Positions 21,727-33,115 of a stretch of DNA of 64,000 nucleotides are shown here, piece by piece. This DNA is from Ulva prolifera. Taxonomy: Eukaryota > Chlorophyta > Ulvophyceae > Ulvales > Ulvaceae. Each line of letters starts with the position of its first letter. Within the stretch, counting starts at the first letter, position 1. The DNA lies in contig CM041203.1 in assembly GCA_023078555.1 (NCBI GenBank), positions 4,238,538 through 4,302,537 on the forward strand, given 5' to 3'. The notes beneath the pieces were generated by a model that saw nothing but the letters and a program-made list of their open reading frames with translations, was not told the DNA's origin and did no database searches. A program made the translations under genes and the position numbers.

Positions 21727-22681
21727 CTGCATTCGTTGAGTGGAGTTTCTCTTGCAGTTCATTTAACTTGTGGCTTTGATAAGCTATGTAGCAGATTCGT
21801 ACGCAGGCAGCCTCTTCTGCCACGCAGGCAGCACTGCGCATCTCTACTGAAACCGTCCACACTTCTTCGAACGCAAAACACAAAAAGTTCACAATGAGCT
21901 TGGACGAGCTTTTGCCACTTTGTACACCGTCTAGGTGCGCGGATCTCTGTCTTGCTGAACAGTTGTACGCACGTGGTGACGGCAACAGTTCCACTTGTGG
22001 CCACAAGTGGCAACCCCAGTGGGTTACCTGACGCTGCCGTGTCGCTGTGGGATGAGAGCTGCGTCGGCATTGATCCCTTTACCTTAGTTAGCTCTTGGGC
22101 CCTCCAATACGGATGGAAGCTTTGACAGGAATTCTATGGTCATGAAGGCGAATATGTCGAGTCAGCTAGCAAAACGTGTACGTATATACGCGTGAAGTGT
22201 CAACAAGGGACGGACACACGGGCCGTGTGTGACACGGCAGCGGTCACTGAATGTGCGAATATCAGGCCTGCGGCTGGAGTAGGCTGTCGCCTCAGCATGC
22301 GGAGCTTGCCGCACAGCTGATCTCGATGCCTCACAGCCGCCCCATCAGAGATTTTTATTCATACGAATTTCATACTCGCACCCATAACGCATTTCTTTTG
22401 TTAGGGGTGCAGCTGAGTAATTAAAGGACAATAAACAGAGTCACCGGACTGATTCAGAGCACGTGTACACCCTCCTGCCCCTGCCGGATCTGAACCTGCC
22501 TTTCCTGATATTGCTCGTGTGTTACAGAAGAGTAAACAAGTGCGGATAAATACAGCAAAGGATTCCTTCCGAATCAGAGTTCGCACACAAGATTCCCCTT
22601 GCCACAGCCGCACACCAGCGGAGACTGCGTCGGCACATCATGAACCCTAGCGGCACCCGCAGTCTTCAGCTGTGCGTCATG

Positions 22682-22816
22682 CTACCCCGCACAAACATGA
22701 AGTTTCGACAGGGTGACAGCAGCCTTTGCAACCTCCCCCTTGAGACTTGGCCAGCGCAGCCTGAACACCCGCTCCGCGCCCACGCAGCGCAGCATGTCTC
22801 TCGCACCCACAGCCAT
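22682..22816 (-). CDS. Possible small ORF or exon (44 aa)
   Basis: A minus frame from ATG at 22816 to a TAG reads MAVGARDMLRCVGAERVF, then WPSLKGEVAKAAVTLSKLHV. The composition is balanced and protein-like, unlike the other frames here. No family was recognised and splice signals were not resolved. The rest of 21950-23090 holds no supported gene. Confidence 0.22.
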   Translation of the reverse strand: MAVGARDMLRCVGAERVFRLRWPSLKGEVAKAAVTLSKLHVCAG

Positions 22817-23091
22817 CGAGGTTGACCAGCCACAGCGCTCGGAGTCGCGATCCTATCAGTGAGGCTATCACACACATCGCATCAGGCGGCACGCTCGGGG
22901 CCTGACTTGGACGGGAGTGCACCCTCAACCCCCCACCACCGAGACCATCACCACTACTTGATCCAACGCTTCACGATCATGATCATGATTCACAACCACG
23001 ATCACAACAATGACACCACAAGAGATCATCAAAGCGAGATCACCGTCAGGCTGCAGCGGCCGCCTCAGGCGACAATGTTCATGCTCCAGGA

Positions 23092-26000
23092 TCAGTTGGA
23101 GAGGGACTTCATGAAGCGGTTGAGGGAGGTGACGGTGCGCGCGAGGCCGCTGAGGGGGCTGCCCCCCGGGCCCTCCGCGTCGGAGCCCCCTCCCATCGCC
23201 TCCTCCAGGATGTAGTCGAGGCCGTCCCCTGCACCCCATAGCCACAGATTCGGCCGCGGCACCAATGCAAATGCTGTGGCCGCCGGAGTTGTGGCGACGG
23301 CTGTGCACGCATGCTTGCGGGCACACCCCCTCTGACAGAGCACAGCACAGACGGCCGTCTATGCGGCCGGTGCAGGCAAAGCGCCATCTCAACTGGCACC
23401 GCAGATTCCTGTTTGTACTGGCACACTGAACAACAGAACAACGTTCCAGTACGTCCGCTGCACACCTCCAGGCACCACGTCCACGGCACAAAGCCATGCA
23501 GCACTGACAGCCACCCTGCGGTCATGCTGCGGGCAGTCAGCGTGTGCAGGCTGGTGTGGGGAGGTTGCTACATTGGCCTACATGAATGATCTGGTGTCCG
23601 CGCAGCAACAGCCAGTGATGGGCATGCTACGGCGAGTTGGTAAGCGGACACCTCTTGGTCGGCCGTGCGCGCACACACACAGAGCCGCCCCGTTTCCGCG
23701 CCCGTCTAATCATTACACCACAAGAATACAGACCCGAGGATAGCTCGCAGACACAGACACACACTCACAGCCCTGACACAAACCAGTACTGCCATGCTGA
23801 AGCATTGCCAGAAGTGCGATGCTCACTGCACAGCATGTAATCCGAAACCGCCAGTAGCCTGGCCACATATTCCCAGACAGCTACAGGGCATGGGGTGACT
23901 TGAGCTTGGGCCATTGCAAACACAAAGGCAACAGGTTTTGGGGGGGGGGGGCTTCTTCAGCATCTGTGTGGCCATCATTTGTGGCAACCCCCGGGTGCTG
24001 CGGCAGTACCACTGGAACATCACATGCTGCGGCCAGTAGCCCATCGTGACGCTATGGTAGTGTCAGGCAGTGAAAGGGGGGGAGGGGGTGCGCACCGGCA
24101 GGGCGCTCGGGGCGCTCAGCGATGAGGCGGTAGCGGCCCGGGCTGTCGTCGTCCTGGATGAAGACCTGCCAGAGGTCGGGGTAGCGGCGGAAGATGGAGC
24201 CGATGTCGCCGATCGGCCGGATCGAGTACGTCGTGATGAACTGTGACAGGAACTGGTTGCGCAGGCGCCGCACGTTGAGGCCGATGCCGACGTCCCCTGC
24301 ACCGTCACCACAGATCCTCACAGGGGTTGGACGGCTGGTGGCGAGGTTCACAGTTCCAATATCACCAGGGAGGAAGACAAGGCAAGGGGGGCAGCGGGCA
24401 AACAATGTTTGTATTGTTCGGGCCCCCGAATGGCCCACCGGAAGGTGAGAGGACGTGGATGGCCGCTGCAACGCGGACCGCTGCGAAGCTCCTCCAGCCA
24501 CCAGATGAAGCCGCCACGCTGCGGACCAGCGTGCGAGCACGGCCGCGCGCCGGTCCATACAAGGTTACACAGGGTCTGGCCCTTAGACCTTGTCACAGCA
24601 ATTGCAGGTGTGGAAGCCGGGGCTGTGGAGCCACCGGTGTGATCAGGCCACAACTGGATCATTGTGCTGCAGTGTAAGGTCATCCGGCCCGATCACATGG
24701 AACAATTCCGAATATGCAGGGTTAATGTCTGGGTGGCAGCTCCGGAAATGCTGCACGGCAACCCAACACTTGTGTGCAGGCACACCATACATCCCGTACA
24801 CACCGTTCATACCGTGTACATGGCATGTAGCATATCATATACCCCAGATCGTGTATCATATACCAGATGGCGTACCAGATCATATATCATATCTTAGAGC
24901 ATATTGTATACCATATCGAATACCAGATCATATGGGGATAGATCGAACGCCCAGAGAGGCAAACTGTTGCGAGGGGGGCAGTGGTGGGAGAAAAGTAAAT
25001 CTGAATTTACTGAGCCGTATCCTATTGGACATTGACAACTCCGAGGTAACGGAACCACTTATGCCGAGAGTACTACACTGACTCTTCCTTGCAATGCCTG
25101 GGGCCAACTGCGAGAGCGCGTAAAGCGAGTGGGTGATCCCTGCCCTGGGGCCGGTTGCGAAGCTCCGGCGTCGGCCCAGACAGGACAAGCGGCGGCCGAC
25201 TTGATGATCCACCCGCTGCCAATGCGGACACATGCGGACAATGTCGCTCAGAGACGTCGCGGCCCGCTTGGCTGCAGACTTACCTTCATGCATGCCTTGG
25301 ACCACAAGGCTCCCACTCCGGTGTGTGTGGTCAGGCCTCAAGCGCATCGTTGTGCTGATATACCATACTCCCCGTTTAAACCGTGCATATCGTGCACGCC
25401 ATATCAAATACCAGATCGGATACCAGATCGGATATCTCATTGTATATACCAAATCGCAAACCATATCGTTTACCATATCGTGTACCATGTAGCGTCCCAT
25501 ATCGTGGACAATATCGTGAAGAAAATATTGTATATCAGAGCAACAGATGTCATTATGTTACACATATCGGGCCATGATATGGCAGAGCAAACAAATACAT
25601 CAAGCCAAACCAGCGACCGGCTGCCACACAAGCAACCAAAGCAACGGATGTAGGGGCAGGAGGGGGCGCGGGGCCGCACCGGAGACGAGGCGGGGGTTGA
25701 ACAGCACGAGCGGCACGTCGGCAGGCACCATACGGTTGATGCGGATGACGTCGTCGGCGCCAGGGGGGTCCGGCGACACCAGCACCACGAGGTCCTCCTC
25801 CCCCCGCAGCGGCAGTCGGTCGTTCAGCGACGAGACCTCAAACCCGGGGCCGCCGTCGGCGTTGGTCCAGGCGTTTTTGAGGTACGACGAGACGCCGATG
25901 TCCGGGAAGACCTGCAGGAGGGGGGTGGGGTGTGTCTTCTAGGGCACGAGGCTGGAGCGATGCGTGCGGCTGCCGTGTACGTTTCTTGCTTCGAATGAGG

Positions 26001-27131
26001 CCGTTGAGATACAAGCGTGATCATACATGAGAATGGAGCATTGCGTGAGGGAACGAGATAGAATTCCGAGCATTTGGAGCAGATACACACGATCCAGGGG
26101 CCGCGCATGATGGACACACCATGGAACCACCCACCACTAGACCACTGTCCATATTCCACTGCTCACACTTTCCATTGTTTAGCTGGGCCTATTACTTGGA
26201 GGCTGTGAAGTCCAGGCTGAAAACGGGATCGTATGCCGCGTGCTGTGTGGGGATTGTGGGTGAGGGTGTGTGGGGGGACATGCCAGACTGGAAACGGGCT
26301 GCATTACCAGACCTCGTCAGAGGGGCAGCGTAAGCCCGCATAAGCACAGCAACCCAGCGCAAACGAGTCACGTCAGCCCCCGGGGAAAAGGAACGTGCAA
26401 TCCGAAGTTGTGGTGTTGTGGGGCTGGGGTAGGTTGTATTGAGCGTGCTGTGCGGACGTGCGCGCCCGTGTCCTCGTCAGCACACACGCCTACTCCTCTT
26501 GGCATTTAATTGGCTCTGTGGAGCTGGTCCAACGAATGTACCGCCCTCACATGACTCTGTGCAGCTCAGTTGAGGACAGCACTCTCAGCTACGTTGATCA
26601 CTCCACACTGCCCGCGCGTGAGGTTGTGGGGCGAGATGTAATGTGCAGAGGGAGTCCAGACCACATTCAGAGTTGCAGCGTACTGGGACTGATTAATCAG
26701 AGGCAACGGCGCGACAGTAATGCTTCATTGCATGAAGGAGCCAGAGCAAGAATTCTTAAGGGGTGGGATACTTGCAAACTGCGGAGCGGTGTAGTGAGAC
26801 AGAGGGCATCGGCAGAGTGTGATGTGACAGAATCACGATGGCGCACCAGTGTCACGTCCTTGCTGTCAGTCATTTTGATCAGGTCATCACAGAACCGCCT
26901 GCCCAGCTGCCAGAAGCGCATCTGGTCCCCCTCCTCAGAGAACACTGCACCGGACATGGGATCCCAGAATTCCGGCAGCAGAATCTCTATAATGCACCGC
27001 TGTATACCTCGGTCAATGGCGAGCGTGGTGGCCTCCGAGGCTTGATGTAGAGAGTCCATCAGATTATCTGGCAGAGCCTGTAGACACAGCGAAGCACTGC
27101 GCGCGGCCTCTCGGAACAGGCGAGGAGCCAT
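23092..27131 (-). CDS. DUF1995 domain protein, probably plastid
   Basis: Four exons join in phase: 27131-26856, 25911-25680, 24296-24096 and 23228-23092 (281 residues). The product covers the DUF1995 domain found in plants, algae and cyanobacteria: LPDNLMDSLHQASEATTLAI at the start, GDQMRFWQLGRRFCDDL, then VFPDIGVSSYL. Next come DLVVLVSPDPPGADDVIRIN, PLVLFNPRLVSG, the exon-3 signature DVGIGLNVRRLRNQFLSQF, and RRYPDLWQVFIQDD. Donors are GTGACA, GTGCGG and GTGCGC. The biochemical role of the domain is poorly defined; several plant members are chloroplast proteins. The ATG at 27131 leaves only about 18 residues before the domain, so a transit peptide probably lies in an upstream exon. A frame near 27522-27310 (MRCSLSRPSCKRPSFSKN) is a candidate. 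Introns hold repeats A2 and B1 and a minisatellite. Confidence 0.88.
24671..24770. repeat. Repeat A2 in a DUF1995 intron
   Basis: It starts AGTGTAAGGT and ends ACCCAACACT, an 8 of 10 inverted pair, and shares GGCCCGATCACATGGAACAA with A1 and A3. It is in the opposite orientation to A1. Confidence 0.65.
24781..24940. repeat. ATACC-type minisatellite, left block
   Basis: Degenerate units of about 10-12 bp such as ATACCAGATC, ATATCATATACC and ATACCATATCG recur along this block. A second block of the same type is at 25361-25545, and repeat B1 lies between them. All of it is within one DUF1995 intron. Confidence 0.65.
25010..25062 (+). repeat. Repeat B1
   Basis: It reads TTACTGAGCCGTATCCTATT, then GGACATTGACAACTCCGAGG and TAACGG. 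The same core is found, mostly inverted, at 42973, 53640, 58671 and partly at 59463, 41916 and 11694. Confidence 0.65.
25361..25545. repeat. ATACC-type minisatellite, right block
   Basis: Units include two adjacent GGATACCAGATC copies, then ACCAAATCGCAA, ACCATATCGTTT and ACCATATCGTGT. The period is about 12 bp with drift. Confidence 0.65.
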
Positions 27132-28184
27132 GCCGAGACGGAGCGCAAAACGATGAGCAGATATCCGCAGATTGCCGCAAGCTACTCGCGAGAGGGTCAC
27201 AGGTACCCGCTTGTGGCTACAGCCACTGCGGGAGACCCTGCATCATGCTTTGCACGAACAATGGAAGGTAGCAGGAGGTGTAGCACAGGTGCATGGACTT
27301 GCAACAGGCTCAAAACGGGCGCACGTCATCGTCTCTTGGTGCTGCGTCACTTTCGTCGTCCTCTGAGCCCTCCGGCGCTGGCTTTGGCGCAGGTTCCTCG
27401 AATTGGTTTCCGTACGCGTGCGCGGGCTGTAACCTTCGAACTGGACGCGAGCTTGGGCAAACTACCGTATTTTTACTGAATGACGGTCGTTTACACGATG
27501 GCCGAGACAAAGAGCACCGCATGGTGCCGACGGAAACAGGAGACGACGGACGGCCGAATTGTAAAGCGCAGGAGATCCAGATGAGCACGACAATGCACCA
27601 AGACACACAATAACCAATTTTAGCGAGGATTCAAACGTTCGTGTCCTTTCAGGACGTCATCACCGAGCGAACTGGATGTCTCCAAATCGGTGTTCCATTG
27701 CACACCTGTAACCACATGGGGCGTTGGTCTCGGACCGCGCTGCAAGGTAGCGTAACGCCCTATACTATCGGGCTGTTGCCACATACGCGACTTCAGTGCT
27801 GCGGCACGATGTTGTTCAATTCCAGCGCAACAAACAGTCGAGATTCTTTGACGCACGCAGATCCGGGCCATTTTTCATCATGAACAGCACATCCGCAAGC
27901 GCCATGACCCGGCCGATGAAATGCGAGGACTTCAGAACAAGTTCCAACGATGCCTGTCGAGCAGTCATGCATCCGCGCAGATACGCACGCTGGTAAACAA
28001 ACACAGCATTGGCTTCGTCACACGGCCACAGTGATTCAGATTCATCACAGTTGCGTACAGGACAAACAGTGACTTCCGATTTAACTCCTTCTCAGGCACA
28101 GCACGCACAGCAAATTCCACACGAGACTCCCAGCTGCCAAAGAGTGTCACAGCAAACCCGCGCCAGTTACAATCACACACATAC

Positions 28185-30751
28185 TCATCCGCACCCGCCC
28201 GCCACAGCCTCGGCAGCGCTCGTGTCCCCATACAGCACCTCCACGTCCTCTACAAACCGGTCAAAAATATCATCACTCCGGTCATCCTGAACCCGTGCGG
28301 CCTGCCGGCTCCTCTCCGCCCCCCTCTCACGCCAGACCCCCTTCAGCCCCCCCTCGGCAGCCCCACCCCGTGCAGCCCCACTCACAGACCCGCCTTTCCG
28401 CCGATACGCACTCCGCTCCTTACTCGCAGCATCCTCCCTATCGTCTTCCCTCGCTGCGGCGTGCCCGGCGGTCTGGCTGCTGACGCTGGAGGCAGAGCGT
28501 GGAGGGCCCCCGCCCCCGCCGTCCGAAGAATGCATGCCCTCGACGCTCTGGCCGGCAGCTGGGGCGCGGCTGTCCGCCTTCTTCTTGCGCTGCCTGCCGC
28601 CTTTCCCGCCCTGCTTCACTTCCGCCGCCGCCGTGGCGGCAGCGGCTTCCGCTGCCGCCTCCTCCGCGGCGCGGCGCGCAGACCGGAACGTGGGGGCTGC
28701 GGCCCCCTCCGGCAGGTTCGGCCGGATGCGGAACTCCCGCAGCCGCCCGGCCTCCGCGGCGGCGGCGCTCGCGCCCGCGGCGCGTGGCGGCGGCGCGACT
28801 GCGCCGCCGCCGCGTGCCGCGGCCTCGGCGGCCGCGGCGCCGGAGCCGCCGCCCTGCGGCATGGACGCGCGGGCCGCAGCGGCGGCCACGGCGGCTTTGC
28901 GCCGGTTCTCATCGATGACAAATCCGACTTGCTCATCAAGCGCTGACTTCTCCACGCGCACAACCTGCACATGTACACTGCAGCTCTGAGCTTGCCGCCC
29001 AATTCAACCCTTTTCGCCCAGGCAGTTCACTGGACTCGATGCCCCCTCACCTTCATGCACATGCACGCATGCGCCAGCTGGCCGTGCACAAGGAAACAGC
29101 TGCTGTGCCTGCCTGTCCACATCACCCTCGGTTCGGTGGGACGCAGTCCCCGGAAGTCACTCCCACGAAGCGGCCGTCGGCGTGCCACCTGTCAACACAT
29201 CAATCTGCAGAACGGGCTCAGCGCAGCCTCACGCAGCAGAGCCAGCGACCACGCTGTGCACTGCCTGCTGGGCGGAGCGCGCCTCGCGGCCGACGAGGTC
29301 CACGGTGACGGTCACCCGCGCGCGCCGGTCCTCCTCGAGCGCCTCTTGCATCGCCTGCCGCGACCGCAGCGCCGCGCACTCCCCGGCGTCCAGCCACTGG
29401 TTGCTATCGATCTCAAAGTAGTCCCCCTGGTCATCGATCACCTCCGTGCGCTTCGCTGATGTGCGGTCAAACTCGACAAGCTTCTCCGCAAACAGCCGCG
29501 CACGCTCGGCGTCTTCCGCCGCAGAGGCCGCAGCTGCGGCTGCGGCCGCGGCCGCCTCCGGTGAGGCCGCCGCTGCGGCCTCGGCCGGTGCTGCCGTGGC
29601 ATCGGCGGAGGCAGCGGGCGCGGCGGGGTCCGAGGCCGCGGCCGCGGCCGCGGCCGCGGCAGCGGCTGCCGCCACCGGTGGCAGCGGCGTGGTGCAGAAG
29701 GTGCAGAGGCCGCCGTTGCGCATGAGTGCGAGGCCGACGGCGTCCTTGTCGCGGAGGTCGTACACCTGTCGTCACCGCACGATGCGTGAGCAGCCCGGCC
29801 ACGCAGCTACTTCAGGCGGAAGGGGACGCAACGAGTGACACAGGCCGAGGGAAGGAGGGACACCGCATTTGCATCTGGGCCTGATGTGGCAATGACTATG
29901 CAGTGATATGTAGCATGTGGAGCGGCAGGGCACCTGTGAGCAATATCTCAGCACGATACGCCGCACCAGCTGCAGAAGTAGCCTTGCGTGTATGATGAAT
30001 TGTCATTGTTCGGAAATTTCCAACTGGGGCTGCTCAAGACATCCTAGCCGAGGGCGTGCTGTGAGATGGCAATGACAAGCGCCAGAAAAGGTTGAGCAGA
30101 AGCAGCGGACCTTGCCACATGATACACAGTTGAACACTTTCCTCGTGAGGCTGTCGAGTGCAACCTGTGCGGGGTCCTTGGCCTTGGGCGCATGCCTGGA
30201 CACTGGACCCTTCCGAACTGTCACAGACTTGGTGGGAATGGCATTTGAGGAGCTTGCCTCCGGGTTGCCTGCCACTGCGCCCTTTGAAGATTTGACTGTC
30301 TTGGCCGGCTTCGGGGCTGGATTGGGTGGCTTGGATGAAGGCTGGGTGGCCTTCTTCTTCAAAGCTGCGGCGGGTGACAGGGCATCGTTCGAGTTGTAAT
30401 CAGCTCGCTTCAGAGGCTTCATACCAGGCCCCCACACGTTATTCTGTAGTGTCTTGACGTATTCATGCACTGCAGCCTGGCAGCTGGGGCTGTCTGACAT
30501 GTAATTCTGCAAGCGAGCCAGCACTGTCGGGCCTCGGGCATGCTCACAAACACTGCAAGGAGCCCGCGGACCCTTGAAGCCCACGAAATCGCTAGTTCAA
30601 AAAGTCTGTAGCGCGCCTGGACGATGTCATCAATCTCAGTGCCCTGGTCGTCGAGCGCAAGCTGCTTCACTTGTGACAGGACTTGCTGCGTCAGATCGGT
30701 GTCCCACCCCAGCTCGATCTGCACTATCTGTGCTAAATCTTCAGCTTTCAT
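28185..30751 (-). CDS. TRIP4: ASC-1/TRIP4-like zinc-finger transcription coactivator
   Basis: Four exons join in phase: 30751-30572, 30506-30111, 29765-29262 and 28964-28185 (619 residues). Family landmarks are a zinc-finger pair of CxxC motifs (FNCVSCGK, GGLCTFCTTPLPP) and the highly conserved block EFDRTSAKRTEVIDDQGDYF followed by EIDSNQWLDAGE. After it comes TVTVDLVGREARS, the counterpart of the animal 'VTIDFAGR' stretch. ASC-1 is the scaffold of a nuclear and ribosome-quality-control complex with a large helicase. The zinc finger here has lost the leading Cys pair and the 'VCEQEG' motif usual in the family. A poly-Ala/Pro insert follows it. The last exon is a basic, Ala-rich extension ending in an acidic helix. 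The C-terminal ASCH domain usual in homologues is not visible. The first intron would be only 65 nt, so that junction is the least certain. Confidence 0.82.
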
Positions 30752-31916
30752 TGCACACTAAGATCTGCTTGTGATTCGATATTGGTGTTCAAAGCCCTTC
30801 ATGGATGCCGCTGCGTCGCTGCCAGAAACACGTGTACCTAAACCAGTCGCTGCATCATGTCGAGTCACAGTAGCGTATTCGGCCATCTGGATATCCCGGC
30901 CCGCCGTTTTGGCCAGATGCTGGCCCGATGAGCCTAGTGCCGCGCGAGAACGCGCTGAGCTGGACGCGGTACCTGACTGCCTGGCATGTGAACCGCCGTG
31001 AGCTACAGATTCCGCACAGCGTTTGGAACTGCCCACAGATTTGCACTTGGCTAGCTGCAATGGGGATGCTGACGCGCTGTCGCATGCCATCCGCCCCCGC
31101 TTAGTTTCTCATCTACGTACGTGTGTGTGTGCACACCAGTGTTGCCTGCACCTTCTCCTGAGATACTGGCATCCGCAAGTCTTCGCGCGAACCTCTTCCA
31201 GTTCGCCTTTCACTCCTAGCGCCAGTCTCTATCCCAAGCGCCCGTCGATCCGGAGCTGCCCAGTAAGCGCAGGCGTACTCGTTCCGGATGACCTTGCACA
31301 GACATCGCAAGGCGTCAGAAATATTACCATCCGCAAGGTGCAGACGTCGTTAGCACTCCTTCACGGAATCCCCGCGCAGAAGGTGACAAGCGGTCCGCCA
31401 ATCTTCATCTGATCACCACGCCTTTTCCCCTGCGATCTTGCGTGAGCTGGCCGAAAATACACTGTTTAGCCGGCTCATGTAAGCTATAATAGTGCAGTTA
31501 GCAGTGTTACTTACCATGTGCTGCAGCTCGAATGGCAAATTCATGCAGCGAGCTGAGTTGAACGTGCGTAGCTTGAGCCAGTCCGGCCGTCCGCACCAGG
31601 ATGTCCGAGGCCAGGAGACCATTCTGCCTCAACCTTCAAACAGAGTTTTTTCGTTACCTGCCAGTCAATATCGACCTCCAGTCTCAGTTGCCTCACACGT
31701 GTGTCGACCTGCGCAACGCCATCTGTACAGTCAGTGTTCTCGAGAGCAACGCGGACGTGATCCGATTACAGATTCACCTGAAGACCAGGAACACATACAA
31801 GGGCAGCTTCTGAGGACTGCTGGTCCCGGGCGGTGCTGCAGCATCCGCCTGGCGCCTCCCAGGGCTGTGGGCTGCGATAACCAGCCCCTTCTACTCCCTC
31901 CCATCTCAGCTGTGCC
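30752..31916 (-). other. Region with one probable minus-strand exon, otherwise unassigned
   Basis: A minus frame ending at 31515 before a consensus donor (CATG|GTAAGT) reads NGLLASDILVRTAG, then HVQLSSLHEFAIRAAAH, which looks coding. Just upstream VDTRVRQLRLEVDIDW is another candidate exon. Neither could be joined to a full model. A second minus frame (30758-31090) ends seven bases before the TRIP4 start and is probably that gene's leader or chance. Confidence 0.3.
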
Positions 31917-33083
31917 ATGGAAGCGCCGGATGGTGATTGCATACCTCCGACAGTGCAATTTGTTGGACTCGGGACTCGCCTAGGCACATATTTGATATGT
32001 GCCTCATACCTTGTCCTCATGATGCGCCACTTCAGATCGCCGTTCTCGAGCTTCCTACACCGTCTATACCGCCTCGCTGATGCAGCGTGGCTACTCAACG
32101 CAGTCCTGCTTGTCTGCATCTTCAGTGTAGGTGTGGTGTCCTCATTGTATGCCCCATGTATATGTGCCGCATCGCGTGGGAGCTGCCAGTGTGGCCTCTG
32201 GGGCAGAAGGCAGCAACACCCTGGTGTCAAAACACATCCCATTTGTGCTCCACCGGCATGCTTGTCTTGAGACGACAGACGCAGCAGCTGTGTCAGTGCT
32301 GGCAGCCGGCCTCAGTGGTGCATACGTTCCTTCCGCATGCACAGCCATGCTCCCGCTCGCGAGCATCGCCCCGGCGCCTCGAGTCGCCTTGAAGGTCAAT
32401 GCGCTGGTGCACGCAGCCAAGTGTATGGCTGCGGCCCGGGGGGGTGCTGACGCGTGCGGTTGCATGGGTGTGTTGGTATGTGCTGCGTGTTGCTGGTTGC
32501 GTGGGTGTGCGGTTGCTCTGGTTGTTGCCCTGGCGGTGCTACCTGCCGTGCCCGCTTTGTCCTCGTAACACACAGCCAACTCGTGTGTTGGGCCGTTGGT
32601 GTGCTTGCTCGTTGCCCTGGCGGTGCTACCGGCCACTCCGGCTTTGTCCTTGTAACACCCAGCCACGTCGTCTCCATCCACGCCTCCAACAAGGGACTTG
32701 GCGCTGGCACCGCGGTGCCGCACAGTAGCTTCAGATGGCCTCACGCCACAGCATGAGAGCTAAGCAACCTGTTTCCAGCCGACCCTCACGCAGCCCTTGG
32801 CCTCAGCATGGACACGTGGCACCGCTGGAAGCAATCACCACAGCGCACGCGCGCGCAGCACAGCGCGCAAGCCGGGCATCCCCACAGCAGCCGCATCACC
32901 CCACGCCAAACAGCGCGCGCCCGGCCCCGTTGCCTGCGCCCCCTCACGCGCCTCCTTCCACCCGTCCCCCGCCCCACCCGTTGCTGCGTGGTCGTCTCGG
33001 CGGCCGTCATTCAGCCGAACCCTCCGCCGTGCAACACCGTTCATCTGTGCACCACCCTCACATGCATGCACCCGCGCATATCC

Positions 33084-33115
<32 letters not shown>

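Noticed and set aside
32142..32744. Minus frames with repeated CYKDKAGVAGSTARAT-like peptides
   Set aside because: The peptide repeat is the translation of two repeat C copies in an intron of the membrane-protein gene.
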